A stretch of DNA of 64,000 bases from PALSA-610 sp038213435 (lineage in GTDB: Bacteria > Actinomycetota > Acidimicrobiia > IMCC26256 > PALSA-610). Where the stretch lies: the NCBI GenBank assembly GCA_038213435.1, contig JBBQTI010000001.1, positions 1 through 64,000 on the forward strand, written 5' to 3'. The notes below the pieces were generated by a model. That model did no database searches. It had not been told where the DNA came from and was given only the letters and a program-made list of their open reading frames with translations. Shown piece by piece: positions 39,281-48,257 of the stretch (the stretch's first letter is position 1; each line of letters opens with the position of its first letter). Position numbers and translations under genes: made by a program.

Positions 39281-39682
39281 CTACGACTTGAGGACCGTGC
39301 TGGAGAAGAAGAGCAACAAGATGCCGTATACGACCGAAGCGAGGATCAACCCGGTCAGGAACAGACGCCGGAACACGTGCGAGTCCTGCTTCATGTGCAT
39401 GTACCACGCGACGACGAGGAAGAACTTGACGGCCGCCATGATGCCGAGGGCGACGATGAGCAGGTTCGCGTTGACGCTGCCCTCGAGGTATGAGGTCGCG
39501 ACTTCGACCGCCGTGAGGATCACGAGCACCACCGCGATCAGGACGTACTGGCGCGGACCAGGATGCGCGTGCTCCGGTGCCACGACCGGGGTCGCGCCGG
39601 CGAGCGGCTCGGGCGCGGTGCCCGCCGCGCCGACGGGTGACTCGTCGGCCGAGACCGTGACGAGGTCGGTACCTTCGGTCAT
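39281..39682 (-). CDS. ctaF: Cytochrome c oxidase subunit IV
   Basis: The 133-residue protein has an N-terminal soluble segment and three membrane helices (YVLIAVVLVILTAVEVATSY; LIVALGIMAAVKFFLVVAWY MHMKQD; LFLTGLILASVVYGILLLFF). The MHMKQD motif is typical of the COX4_pro/CtaF small subunit. It lies between ctaE and ctaG with a 10-base gap on the ctaE side. Confidence 0.93.
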   Translation of the reverse strand: MTEGTDLVTVSADESPVGAAGTAPEPLAGATPVVAPEHAHPGPRQYVLIAVVLVILTAVEVATSYLEGSVNANLLIVALGIMAAVKFFLVVAWYMHMKQDSHVFRRLFLTGLILASVVYGILLLFFSSTVLKS

Positions 39683-39692
39683 GCGTGCGTCC

Positions 39693-40337
39693 TCAGTGCG
39701 TCGGGATCAGATAGATCGCGGTGAAGATGAAGATCCAGACTATGTCGACGAAGTGCCAGTAGAGCCCGGCGATCTCGACCGCCTCCGATTTCTCGCTCGG
39801 CAGGCGACCCTGCATGGAGCGGGACCACACGAGCAGCAACCACACGATGCCGACCGTGACGTGCGCGCCGTGCAGACCGGTCAGCACGAAGAACGTCGTG
39901 CCGAACATGTTCGTGCCGAGGTGCAGTCCCTGGCGGTAGAACTCCGTGAACTCGTATAGCTGACCGCCGATGAAGGTCGCGCCGAACAAGGCGGTCGCGA
40001 GCAGCCAGATGCGCAGGCGGCGGTGATCGCCGCGCTGGATGGCTGCCAGTGCGAGCACCATCGTCAGCGAGCTCATCAACAGTACGAACGACGTCACGGA
40101 CGTGAACGGGATGTTGAGGAGCTTGTCGGGCGTCGGTCCCTTGAGGAACTGCGCGTCACGACCGCGATACAGGAAGTAGGTCGAGATGAACGCGCCGAAG
40201 AAGAGTGCCTCGGAGGAGAGGAAGAGCCAGATCGCGAGCTTCGGATTGCTGACGCCGGTGTTGGTGTCGTGACTGTGATCCGCGTGCCCGTCGGGCGCGA
40301 GCTCCGAGGATCCGGCGGTGACGACTGCCTGGGCCAT
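39693..40337 (-). CDS. ctaE: Cytochrome c oxidase subunit III
   Basis: The 214-residue protein carries the subunit III helices: LAIWLFLSSEALFFGAFIST, FFVLTGLHGAHVTVGIVWLL, LYWHFVDIVWIFIFTAIYLI. It has five membrane spans as in the short actinobacterial forms. The start (ATG 40337) overlaps the stop of ctaD (TGATG), so the subunits are translationally coupled. Confidence 0.95.
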   Translation of the reverse strand: MAQAVVTAGSSELAPDGHADHSHDTNTGVSNPKLAIWLFLSSEALFFGAFISTYFLYRGRDAQFLKGPTPDKLLNIPFTSVTSFVLLMSSLTMVLALAAIQRGDHRRLRIWLLATALFGATFIGGQLYEFTEFYRQGLHLGTNMFGTTFFVLTGLHGAHVTVGIVWLLLVWSRSMQGRLPSEKSEAVEIAGLYWHFVDIVWIFIFTAIYLIPTH

Positions 40338-42274
40338 CAGTGCGCCTCCGTCCCGCTCGGCTCGGGTTCGGCCGACGGCTCGATCGCCCAGCCGTTGAGT
40401 CCGAAGAACGCGACCACCACTCCGGCGGCGAGCAGGAACCAGTTCTTGAACACGAACCCGTAACCCATGACCGGTAGCGCGATCGCGAAGATCAGCGGCC
40501 AGTACGACGGCGACGGCATGTGGATGCTGTGGGGGTCGAAGCCGGCGGGCTCGTGCTCGGCCTCGTCGACCGCGCCCCCCGCCGGGAGCTTGACCAGGCG
40601 GCCCTCGTCGTCCTCCGTGTACTTCCGGTGCCAATAGTCGTCGATGCCCGTGACGATCGGGACCACCGCGAAGTTGTACTCGGGTGGCGGCGAGGGGATG
40701 CTCCACTCGAGCGTGCGACCGTCCCACGGATCGTGCGACACCCGCTCACCGCGGCGCGCCGTGAAGATGACATTGACGATGAACACGGCCACGGAGGTGG
40801 CGATGATGAACGCACCGATCGTCGCGAGCAGATTCATCGTGTCCCAACCCATACCCGACGGGTACGTGTAGGTGCGCCGGGGCTGACCCTCGAAGCCGAG
40901 GAAGTGCATCGGGAAGAACGTGAGGTTGAACCCGATGACCATCAGCCAGAAGTTGAGCTTGCCCATCCTCTCGTTCAGCATCGTGCCGAAGACCTTCGGC
41001 CACCAGTAGTAGAAGCCGCCGAACACCGCGAACACGAGACCGCCGAACAGCACGTAGTGGAAGTGGGCGACCACGAAGTACGTGTCGGTCTGCTGCGTGT
41101 CGCTCGGGACGATCGAGTGCATGACGCCCGACAGGCCCCCGACCGTGAACTGCGCGATGAAGCCCAGCGCGAACAGCATCGGGGTTCGCAGACGCACCGC
41201 GCCACCCCACACGGTTGCGAGCCAGTTGAAGATCTTCACGCCGGTCGGGACCGCGATGAGCATCGTCGAGAGCCCGAACGCGGAGACCGCGACCGGGCCG
41301 AGCCCGGACGTGAACATGTGGTGCGCCCAGACCCCCCAACCCAGGAAGCCGATCGCGATTCCCGAGAACACGACGATCGAGTAGCCGAAGAGGGGCTTGC
41401 GCGAGAAAACCGGCAGGATCTCGGAAACGATGCCCATGCCCGGGAGGATGAGGATGTACACCTCGGGATGACCGAAGATCCAGAACAGGTTCTGGTACAT
41501 CAACGGGTCACCACCAGCCGCCGCATTGAAGAAGTTCGTGTGGAAGTTGCGGTCCATGAAGACCATGATCAGCGCGGCGGTGACGGGCGGCATGGCGAAC
41601 AGGGTCAAGAAGGCGACCACGAGCATCATCCACACGAACACCGGCATGCGCATCATCGTCATGCCCGGTGCGCGCATGTTGAGTATGGTCACCAAGAAGT
41701 TGACCGCAGTCGCGACCGAACCGATGCCGAGCATGATGATGCCGACGGTCCAGAAGTCGGTGCCGCGCCCGGGAAGGTAGCCGGCGGCAAGCGGTGTGCT
41801 GGTGAGCGGCGCGTAACCGAACCAACCACCGTCGGGCGCGCCGCCGAGCGCGAACGACGAATAGAGGAACACGCCGCCGAGCGCGAAGACCCAGAAGCCG
41901 AGCATGTTGAGCCGCGGGAACGCGACGTCGCGGGCGCCGATCATGAGCGGCACGAGGAAGTTGCCGAACGCGGCCGCGATCGGCATCCCGAGCAGGAACA
42001 CCATCGTGGTGCCGTGCATCGTGAAGAACTCGTTGTAGCGCGCCGCGCTCAGAATTGTGCCGTCGGGCTGCGCGAGCTGGAGGCGGATGAAGAGCGCCTC
42101 GATCCCGCCCACGACGAAGAAGCCGAGCGCGAGCGTGGCGTACATGATCGCGATCTTCTTGTGGTCGACCGTGGTGACCCAGCTGAACTTGCCGGTCGTC
42201 GCTTTCGGACGCTCGAGGATGCGAATGCGTCGCTCGGCCTGGACGACCGCGGGGGGATCTTCGACAGTTGTCAT
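40337..42274 (-). CDS. ctaD: Cytochrome c oxidase subunit I
   Basis: The 645-residue heme-copper oxidase core has all ligands: EFFTMHGTTMVFLLG (low-spin heme His), FWIFGHPEVYILILPGMGIV (CuB His and the cross-linked Tyr), WAHHMF (CuB His pair) and VAHFHYVLFGG (heme a3 and a His). It reduces O2 to water and pumps protons. The ATG at 42274 overlaps the ctaC stop. The C-terminal extension (PSYWPLIFAIALPVMGYGFV) adds two helices, as in the fused actinobacterial form. Confidence 0.97.
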   Translation of the reverse strand: MTTVEDPPAVVQAERRIRILERPKATTGKFSWVTTVDHKKIAIMYATLALGFFVVGGIEALFIRLQLAQPDGTILSAARYNEFFTMHGTTMVFLLGMPIAAAFGNFLVPLMIGARDVAFPRLNMLGFWVFALGGVFLYSSFALGGAPDGGWFGYAPLTSTPLAAGYLPGRGTDFWTVGIIMLGIGSVATAVNFLVTILNMRAPGMTMMRMPVFVWMMLVVAFLTLFAMPPVTAALIMVFMDRNFHTNFFNAAAGGDPLMYQNLFWIFGHPEVYILILPGMGIVSEILPVFSRKPLFGYSIVVFSGIAIGFLGWGVWAHHMFTSGLGPVAVSAFGLSTMLIAVPTGVKIFNWLATVWGGAVRLRTPMLFALGFIAQFTVGGLSGVMHSIVPSDTQQTDTYFVVAHFHYVLFGGLVFAVFGGFYYWWPKVFGTMLNERMGKLNFWLMVIGFNLTFFPMHFLGFEGQPRRTYTYPSGMGWDTMNLLATIGAFIIATSVAVFIVNVIFTARRGERVSHDPWDGRTLEWSIPSPPPEYNFAVVPIVTGIDDYWHRKYTEDDEGRLVKLPAGGAVDEAEHEPAGFDPHSIHMPSPSYWPLIFAIALPVMGYGFVFKNWFLLAAGVVVAFFGLNGWAIEPSAEPEPSGTEAH

Positions 42275-43395
42275 TTGCCTGCACACTCCGAAGGCGGGTT
42301 CGGGTTGGTGGCGGTGTTGGTCAGCAGGAAGCACGCGATCTTCTGTGCTTCCGCTTGGCTCATGCCCGCCTGGCTGAAGGCAGGCATGTGCTGCACCAGC
42401 TTGCCCATCGGCTTGCGCCCGGGCGCGTCGTAGACCCAGTGCCAGAGGTTGTCGTAATTGAGGAGGTATTTGTCACCGGCGAACGCCATGCGATCGGCCA
42501 GGTGGGCGAGGTTCGGAGCGGCGGCGCCGGCCGTGCCGGACTTGAAGCTGTGGCAGCTCGCGCACTGGTACGTCGCATTGTTGACGCCGGTCTGCAACGC
42601 GGCTTCCGACGTCTTCGTCGCGAGCTGGCTCTTCACCCATGCCTCGTAGTCGGCGGGCGTCTGCACGATGACCCGCAGGCGCATGTCTGCGTGCGACAGC
42701 CCGCAGTACTCGGCGCACTGTCCCAGATACGTGCCCGGCCTGTCGGCCTCGAGCTTGAGGAACTGCTTGCGGCCGGGAACGACATCCTTCTTGCCGTTGA
42801 GCTCGGGAACCCAGAAGGAGTGGAGCACGCCGTTCGTGTAGCACGGCGCCGGCGAGCACGCGGGCGGACCCTGCAAGGTCAGCGAGACGGGCGCGCCGAC
42901 CGGGATGTGCAGCTCGTTCGCGGTCTCGACTCCGTTGCCCGGATCGTCGTAGTGGAACTGCCACCACCATTGTCGCGCCGTGACCGTGACGTGCACGACG
43001 TTTGGTCCGGTCGGCTTCTTGGCGAGGCTGAAGATCGTAGCGATCGTCGGCACGGCCATCACGAGGAGGATGAGCGCGGGGATGATGGTCCAACTGATCT
43101 CGAGGATGGTATTGCCGTGCACCTGCTTCACGGCTCGCTCTTCGCCCGGCTTCTCGCGGAAGCGCAGCGCGACGAAGAAGGTGCCGCCGATCACGCCGAG
43201 GCCGACGAGCACCGCGATCCAGAAGAACGGCTCCGTCAGATGAAGGATTTGGCGCGAGTACTTGCCCGCCGGGCGCAACGCGTTCTGCTTGTTCTTCGGC
43301 CCCGTGCTGTCACCACAGCTCGCAAGCGTGGCGACGGCGATCGCGATTGCGGCGGTCGCGCCTGCGCGCCGGAACCGTTGCGTGCGGTCCAACAT
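42271..43395 (-). CDS. ctaC: Cytochrome c oxidase subunit II with fused cytochrome c domain
   Basis: The 374-residue lipoprotein (lipobox LASC) has two N-terminal spans, the CuA domain (TARQWWWQFHY; LGQCAEYCGLSHADMRLRVI) and a C-terminal class I cytochrome c with NATYQCASCHSFKSG and a late Met ligand in LVQHMPAFSQAGMSQ. This is the caa3-type layout, so the fused heme feeds electrons to CuA. The start ATG 43395 follows a 160-base gap after era, which suggests its own promoter. Confidence 0.95.
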   Translation of the reverse strand: MLDRTQRFRRAGATAAIAIAVATLASCGDSTGPKNKQNALRPAGKYSRQILHLTEPFFWIAVLVGLGVIGGTFFVALRFREKPGEERAVKQVHGNTILEISWTIIPALILLVMAVPTIATIFSLAKKPTGPNVVHVTVTARQWWWQFHYDDPGNGVETANELHIPVGAPVSLTLQGPPACSPAPCYTNGVLHSFWVPELNGKKDVVPGRKQFLKLEADRPGTYLGQCAEYCGLSHADMRLRVIVQTPADYEAWVKSQLATKTSEAALQTGVNNATYQCASCHSFKSGTAGAAAPNLAHLADRMAFAGDKYLLNYDNLWHWVYDAPGRKPMGKLVQHMPAFSQAGMSQAEAQKIACFLLTNTATNPNPPSECAGK

Positions 43396-43435
43396 CAGCC
43401 CCTCTGGCGACGAGTCTCTGCAGGAGATCGGCCGG

Positions 43436-43466
43436 ACTCTACCGCCGTCGATTCTCCGAAACTCAA
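43436..43466 (-). promoter_or_regulatory. Possible promoter of the oxidase operon
   Basis: Minus strand: TTGAGT (43461-43466) and TAGAGT (43436-43441), separated by 19 bases, lie about 40 bases upstream of the ctaC start. The spacing is longer than optimal, so this is tentative. Confidence 0.3.
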
Positions 43467-43555
43467 CTCTGGCACACCTCCCCACCCTGACTCGCGCACG
43501 GTGGTGGCACGCGCATGATCACAAGCAGAACCACTCGTAACGGCCGGTCTTGCGG

Positions 43556-44455
43556 TCACAGGCCGAGGCGGTCGAGGGCTCCCGCCCGGCGCTGCCAATC
43601 GGGGTCGACCTTGACCCGCGTCTCGAGGTGTACCCGCGTCCCGAGCAGGGCTTCCAGCTCGAGCCGGGCCGCGGTCCCCGCGGCCTTCAGCACCGCACCG
43701 CCGCGACCGATCACGATCCCCTTCTGCGAATCGCGCTCGACGCGCACGACGACCCGCACGACGAGCAGCGGTCCGTCCGCGGTCTCCCGCTCCTCCATCT
43801 CGTCGGTCGTGACCGCGATCGAGTGGGGAAGCTCCTCGCGTGCGAACGCGAGCAACTGCTCGCGCAGGAGCTCGGCCGCGAGAAACGACTCGGGCTGGTC
43901 GGACACCATGCCCTCCGGGTAGTAGTGCGGACCCGCGGGCAGTCGGACCTCCAACTCGCCGAGCAGTGCGTCCACCCCGTCGCCCGCACGCGCCGAGAGC
44001 GGCACGTAGGCGGCGAAGTCGCCGAGCTCACCCGATGCTTCGGCGAGATGGTCGACGATCTGATCACGCGTCGCGGCGTCGACCTTGTTCACCGCGAGCA
44101 CGACCGGCGTGCCGACCTCGGCGAGCCGGGCCGCGACGAACCGGTCGCCCGGTCCGATCGGGGCGTTGGCCTCGATCAGGAAGCACACGACGTCGACCTC
44201 GCCCAGCGTCGCGAGCGCCCGGTCGTTCGCGCGCTCACCGAGCAAGGTCCGCGGCTTGTGCACGCCGGGCGTGTCGAGGAAGACGATCTGGGTGGTCGGC
44301 GTGGTTCGCACCCCCCGAACCTGAGTGCGCGTCGTCTGGGGACGGTCGGAGACGATCGAGACCTTCTGCCCCACGATCTGATTGAGCAGTGTCGACTTCC
44401 CCACGTTCGGTCGCCCGACCAACGACACGAACCCCGATCGGAAGTCGGTGTTCAC
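43556..44455 (-). CDS. era: GTPase Era
   Basis: The 299-residue protein has GTPase motifs GRPNVGKSTLLNQIVGQKVS, DTPG (FLDTPGVHKP) and NKVD, followed by the KH RNA-binding domain with the GIVIGRGGAVLKAAG loop. It acts in 16S rRNA processing and 30S assembly. The GTG start overlaps the stop of the upstream CNNM gene (GTGA). Confidence 0.96.
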   Translation of the reverse strand: MNTDFRSGFVSLVGRPNVGKSTLLNQIVGQKVSIVSDRPQTTRTQVRGVRTTPTTQIVFLDTPGVHKPRTLLGERANDRALATLGEVDVVCFLIEANAPIGPGDRFVAARLAEVGTPVVLAVNKVDAATRDQIVDHLAEASGELGDFAAYVPLSARAGDGVDALLGELEVRLPAGPHYYPEGMVSDQPESFLAAELLREQLLAFAREELPHSIAVTTDEMEERETADGPLLVVRVVVRVERDSQKGIVIGRGGAVLKAAGTAARLELEALLGTRVHLETRVKVDPDWQRRAGALDRLGL

Positions 44456-45747
44456 TCGGCTCGATCGGCGGTGGCGGGAGTCTCCTCGTTCTCCTCGTCG
44501 CGGGGCACGACGAGGCGCGTGATGATCACCGACACGATGCGCCGGCCCTGCACGCGTTCCGCGCAGAACTCCAAGCCGCCGACCCGCAGGCACTCGCCCT
44601 CGATCGGAACGTGCCCGAGCGTGTTGAACACGAGCCCGCCGACGGTGTCCCATTCCTCCTGCGGGAGGTCGACTTCGAGCAGCTCGTTCACCTCGTCGAT
44701 CGGCGTCCGGCCGGGGACTCGGAGTGCGCCGCTCGCCAGCAGCTCGACGACCGGCTCGGGGAGGTCGTACTCGTCGGTGATCTCGCCGACGATCTCCTCG
44801 AGCAGGTCCTCCATCGTGACGAGCCCCGCGGTGCCGCCGTACTCGTCGACGACGATGGCCATGTGGAATTTCTCCGTCTGCATCTCACGCAGGAGCTCGG
44901 CGACGCGCTTCGATTCGGGCACGAAGTGCGCCGACCGGAGGCTCTGGCGCACCGGCTCGTCGCCGTGCCCCGACGCGCTACGGGCGACGAGATCCTTCAG
45001 GAACACCAGCCCGACGATGTCGTCGGTGGTGTCCTCGTACGCGGGGAGCCGTGACTTCCCGGCCTGGATCGCGGTCCCGATCGCCTCGTCGACCGTCGCG
45101 TCGGCCTCGACCGCGACCATGTCGGTACGGGGAAGCATCACCTCGCGCACCACCGTGTCGCCGAACTCGAAGATCGAGTGGATGAGCTCACGCTCCTCGC
45201 TCTCGATCGTCGCCTGTTGCGCGGCGACGTCGGCCATCGTGAGGATCTCGGCCTCGGTGGTGAAGGGGCCGTGGCGCAGGCCCTTGCCCGGCAACACGAT
45301 GTTCGCGAAGCCGATGAACAAGCCGGACAGCATCCGCAGCGGCCAGAACCTCGTGACCCAGACGAGCAACGGTGAGATAGCGAGCGCAGTGCGATCGCTG
45401 TGCTGTAGCGCGAAGGTCTTCGGCACCACCTCGAAGAGCGTGAACACGACGAAGATCTCGGTGACGATGCCGATCGCGATGCCCGCCGCGCCGAGCGTCG
45501 GCTCGAGGACGGTACCCAGGATGGTCGCGCCGATCATCTGGCAACCGAGCAGGAGCAACAGGATGCTGTTGAGCGTCTGCTCCGGGTGCTCGAGCAGCCG
45601 CAACACGCGCCGGGCGCGCTTGTCGCCTTCCTCCTCCCGCGCGAGCAGGCGGATCCGGCTGGCGCGCGTGAACGCCGTCTCCGCGAGCGACAGCACGCCG
45701 GAGAACGCCCAGAGCAGCGCAACGACTACGATGGCCACGGCGCTCAT
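44452..45747 (-). CDS. CNNM/HlyC-CorC family CBS-domain membrane protein
   Basis: The 431-residue protein has an N-terminal DUF21/CNNM transmembrane domain (VVALLWAFSGVLSLAETAFT; TLNSILLLLLGCQMIGATIL; FVVFTLFEVVPKTFALQHSD), two CBS motifs (VMLPRTDMVAVEADATVDEA; FHMAIVVDEYGGTAGLVTME) and a C-terminal CorC_HlyC domain. Members transport or sense Mg2+/Co2+. In bacteria it typically sits between ybeY and era, as here. Confidence 0.93.
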   Translation of the reverse strand: MSAVAIVVVALLWAFSGVLSLAETAFTRASRIRLLAREEEGDKRARRVLRLLEHPEQTLNSILLLLLGCQMIGATILGTVLEPTLGAAGIAIGIVTEIFVVFTLFEVVPKTFALQHSDRTALAISPLLVWVTRFWPLRMLSGLFIGFANIVLPGKGLRHGPFTTEAEILTMADVAAQQATIESEERELIHSIFEFGDTVVREVMLPRTDMVAVEADATVDEAIGTAIQAGKSRLPAYEDTTDDIVGLVFLKDLVARSASGHGDEPVRQSLRSAHFVPESKRVAELLREMQTEKFHMAIVVDEYGGTAGLVTMEDLLEEIVGEITDEYDLPEPVVELLASGALRVPGRTPIDEVNELLEVDLPQEEWDTVGGLVFNTLGHVPIEGECLRVGGLEFCAERVQGRRIVSVIITRLVVPRDEENEETPATADRAE

Positions 45748-45819
45748 GCGAAAGCCTCCGGCCCGCGCGCCTTCATAGACGAACGAACGGTATCTGGGGG
45801 TGCGCCGCGTCCCACGGAT

Positions 45820-46365
45820 CTAGCCCCCGTCCGCCTCACGCTCGACCTCGCGGAAACGCGCGAGCAACTCCTGCTCGCGCCGGCGCATCGTGGCCGTCTC
45901 CTCCGGTTCCGCGTGGTCGTAGTCGAGAAGGTGCAGCACGCCGTGGACAACGAGCAGCGCGATCTCGTCGTCGGCCGCGACTCCCCGTTCGAGCGCCTGG
46001 CGACCGGCCACCGTCGGGCACACCATCACGTCGCCGAGCAGCGTGGGAGGCTCTCCGGGATCCGACGGCGAGCCCGGCCCCCGGCCGCCCTGGTCGGGCG
46101 AACGCCCCGCGGGCGGCAGCTCCTCGTCGAGGGGGAACGAGAGAACGTCGGTTGGACCGTCGCCGCCGAGGAACCGGACGTTGAGCTCGCCAATCGTCGA
46201 CTCGTCGACGAACATCAACGACATCTCCACATCGGTGCCGTACCGCTCGTTGACGCGCTCGCTCTCGAGCACGAGGCGCGCGAGGCGCACCCAGCGCGCC
46301 ACGTCGACCTCGACGTCGTGCTGCTCGTCGGCACCGAACACCGACGGCGACTCCGTCTGCATCAC
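45820..46365 (-). CDS. ybeY: Endoribonuclease YbeY
   Basis: The 181-residue protein contains the zinc-binding signature HGVLHLLDYDH and upstream strands LMFVDESTIGELNVRFLGGD, GPTDVLSFPLDEE. An insertion of about 20 residues (AGRSPDQGGRGPGSPSDPGE) interrupts the fold before the LLGDVMVCP strand, longer than in most homologues. It acts in rRNA maturation with Era. The start is ATG 46365 or the next ATG at 46362. Confidence 0.93.
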   Translation of the reverse strand: MMQTESPSVFGADEQHDVEVDVARWVRLARLVLESERVNERYGTDVEMSLMFVDESTIGELNVRFLGGDGPTDVLSFPLDEELPPAGRSPDQGGRGPGSPSDPGEPPTLLGDVMVCPTVAGRQALERGVAADDEIALLVVHGVLHLLDYDHAEPEETATMRRREQELLARFREVEREADGG

Positions 46366-46441
46366 CGCTCCCCCTCATTTCCACGGATCGACTCCACGCT
46401 CCGCTCCCCTGCGGTCGCTGCGCTGTCGTCTCCGTGTCGTC

Positions 46442-47374
46442 TCACTTCTGGTGACGCTCGTACGCGTCGACGATGTCTTGCACGATGCGATGTCGAACGA
46501 CGTCGCGCGAACCGAGCTCGACGAACACGAGGCCGTCGATCTCTTCGAGCACCCCCCGCACCTGCATGAGTCCGGAACGGCCACGTCCCTCGGGCAGGTC
46601 GATCTGCGTGACGTCACCGGTCACCACGACCTTCGATCCGAACCCGAGTCGGGTCAGGAACATCTTCATCTGCTCGGGGGTCGTGTTCTGCGCCTCGTCG
46701 AGGATGATGAACGAATCGTTCAGCGTCCGGCCGCGCATGTACGCGAGCGGCGCGACCTCGATCGTCCCCCGCTCCATCAGACGAACGACGGCCTCGGGCT
46801 CGACCATGTCGTACAGCGCGTCGTACAGCGGCCGCAGGTACGGATCGACCTTCTGGAGCATGTCGCCGGGAAGGAAGCCCAGTCGCTCACCCGCCTCGAC
46901 TGCCGGACGGGTGAGGATGATGCGATTCACTTCCTTGGCCTGCAGCGCCTGCACCGCCAGCGCGACCGCGAGGTAGCTCTTGCCGGTGCCCGCGGGGCCG
47001 ATGGCGAAGGTCACCGTGTGGTCGCGCACCGCGTCGACGTAGCGCTTCTGGCCCGCGGTCTTCGGTCGAACCGTCTTGCGTCCCCGCATGACCTCGGTGC
47101 TGAGCACATCCGTCGGCCGCTGATCGGCCTTCATCATCTCGATGGAGCGACCGAGATTCTCTCGGTCGAGCTCGTGGCCCTGTTCGAGCAGGACGACCAT
47201 CTCCTCGAACAGCCGGCCGACCCGCTCGACCTCGTCACCTCGGCCGTTGATATTGATCTCGTTGCCGCGCACGAGGATCTGCACCTCGAACTCGGCCTCT
47301 ACGATCCGCAGCAGCTCGTCGCGTTGGCCGAGCAATCCCACCATGAGGTGGTTGCCCGGCACGAGGATCCGCAC
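46442..47374 (-). CDS. phoH: PhoH-family ATPase
   Basis: The roughly 310-residue protein has a KH-like N-terminal part (VEAEFEVQILVRGNEININGRG) and the PhoH P-loop domain: TFAIGPAGTGKSYLAVALAV, RLGFLPGDMLQKVDPYLRPL, NDSFIILDEAQNTTPEQMKM, VVTGDVTQIDLP. PhoH proteins are RNA helicase/nuclease-associated ATPases linked to ybeY. The start is unclear: GTG 47374 gives the usual family N-terminus, but the frame stays open upstream. Confidence 0.93.
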   Translation of the reverse strand: MRILVPGNHLMVGLLGQRDELLRIVEAEFEVQILVRGNEININGRGDEVERVGRLFEEMVVLLEQGHELDRENLGRSIEMMKADQRPTDVLSTEVMRGRKTVRPKTAGQKRYVDAVRDHTVTFAIGPAGTGKSYLAVALAVQALQAKEVNRIILTRPAVEAGERLGFLPGDMLQKVDPYLRPLYDALYDMVEPEAVVRLMERGTIEVAPLAYMRGRTLNDSFIILDEAQNTTPEQMKMFLTRLGFGSKVVVTGDVTQIDLPEGRGRSGLMQVRGVLEEIDGLVFVELGSRDVVRHRIVQDIVDAYERHQK

Positions 47375-47573
47375 GGACGCGTCTTGCTCTCGATTGCCGG
47401 GCGCTGCGGTACCGCGTGCCGGGACTCGGGGCGCGGGGCCGCCAGGAGCGGGGCTGATGGCGTGCGAGCGTGCCAAGGTGCGCGCGAGGGTAGTCGAGCT
47501 GGAGCTCACCCGTTCTCTCCGAAAGGCGCGAGCTCTCGAGCTTCCGAGCGCTCGTTCCGAGAGGCGGGAGCCG
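47375..47573. other. 199-bp gap between phoH and bldD
   Basis: No independent gene is apparent. The phoH frame is open across part of it, so some of this could be an N-terminal extension. Otherwise it is the likely site of the phoH promoter; no clear -35/-10 pair stands out. Confidence 0.35.
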
Positions 47574-48080
47574 CTAGCCCGCGGAGGCGGCGGCCCGGAG
47601 GCCGAGCTGCTCGAGCCGAGAGCCGAGCTCTTCCACGGTGCGGCCCATGCACGACGCCAGGACCCGGAGGTCGGAACGGCGGATGGTGAGCATGCGGCCG
47701 TTGAAGTCCTGGCGCTCGCGCTGCAGCGAGGTCGCGAACCGATCCAGGATGTGGGCGTCGGGATCGTCGAGCTCGTGCAGGCGCACCAGGTCGATGGTGA
47801 ACTTGGCATTCGGATCCCTGCCATTGGTGTTGCCCGGCTCGACGAGGCTGATCTCGCCCTCGAGCTCACGCGGCAGCAGTTGGTCGGCCGGTACCTCGTA
47901 GATCTCGGCAAGGCGAAGCAGCCGCGGCACCGAGATCGCACGCTCGCCGCGCTCGTACGCGCCGAGCACGGACGCCTTGAACTCGAGGCTCGAGCGCGCC
48001 TCGACGTCGTGCAGCGACAAACCCTTCTGGCGCCGGATGGCTCGCAATCGTTCGCCGACCCGCGCCCCACTGTTCGCCAA
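47574..48080 (-). CDS. bldD: BldD-like transcriptional regulator with c-di-GMP-binding signature
   Basis: The 168-residue protein has an N-terminal XRE-type HTH (VGERLRAIRRQKGLSLHDVE, KASVLGAYERGERAISVPRL) and a C-terminal domain with RQD at 123-125 and RRSD at 134-137. These are separated by exactly 8 residues, the RxD-x8-RxxD c-di-GMP-binding motif of Streptomyces BldD. Ligand binding would dimerise it to repress target genes. The TTG at 48080 has GGGAG upstream. It is a single gene ahead of phoH. Confidence 0.88.
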   Translation of the reverse strand: MANSGARVGERLRAIRRQKGLSLHDVEARSSLEFKASVLGAYERGERAISVPRLLRLAEIYEVPADQLLPRELEGEISLVEPGNTNGRDPNAKFTIDLVRLHELDDPDAHILDRFATSLQRERQDFNGRMLTIRRSDLRVLASCMGRTVEELGSRLEQLGLRAAASAG

Positions 48081-48128
48081 CTCGGTGCTCCCTCGCCCCG
48101 GACTCGGCGTGTGCCTCGTCCCGCTTCG

Positions 48129-48157
48129 CGTAGTCTGCGCAACACATGCAGACTACG
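48129..48157 (-). promoter_or_regulatory. 10-bp inverted repeat in the bldD leader
   Basis: CGTAGTCTGC (48129-48138) and GCAGACTACG (48148-48157) form a perfect inverted repeat with a 9-base loop, just downstream of the putative -10. It would be either an operator overlapping the transcription start or a hairpin at the very 5' end of the mRNA. Confidence 0.5.
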
Positions 48158-48166
48158 ACGAAATTC

Positions 48167-48194
48167 ATGATAACAGCACGCTCCGTGAAAGTCA
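48167..48194 (-). promoter_or_regulatory. Putative bldD promoter
   Basis: Minus strand: TGACTT (48189-48194), 16-base spacer, TATCAT (48167-48172). Transcription would begin near 48160 and give a leader of about 80 bases before the TTG start. Confidence 0.45.
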
Positions 48195-48257
48195 TGCTTC
48201 CCATCGCTTCCAACATCGGCCAACAGATGTGAGGCAGCGCCACACTGGCCACTCGGG

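Noticed and set aside
40520..42433. 637-residue plus-strand open frame
   Set aside because: Antisense shadow of ctaD with highly biased composition.
43550..45778. 742-residue plus-strand open frame
   Set aside because: Antisense to era and the CNNM gene, both of which have clear family motifs.
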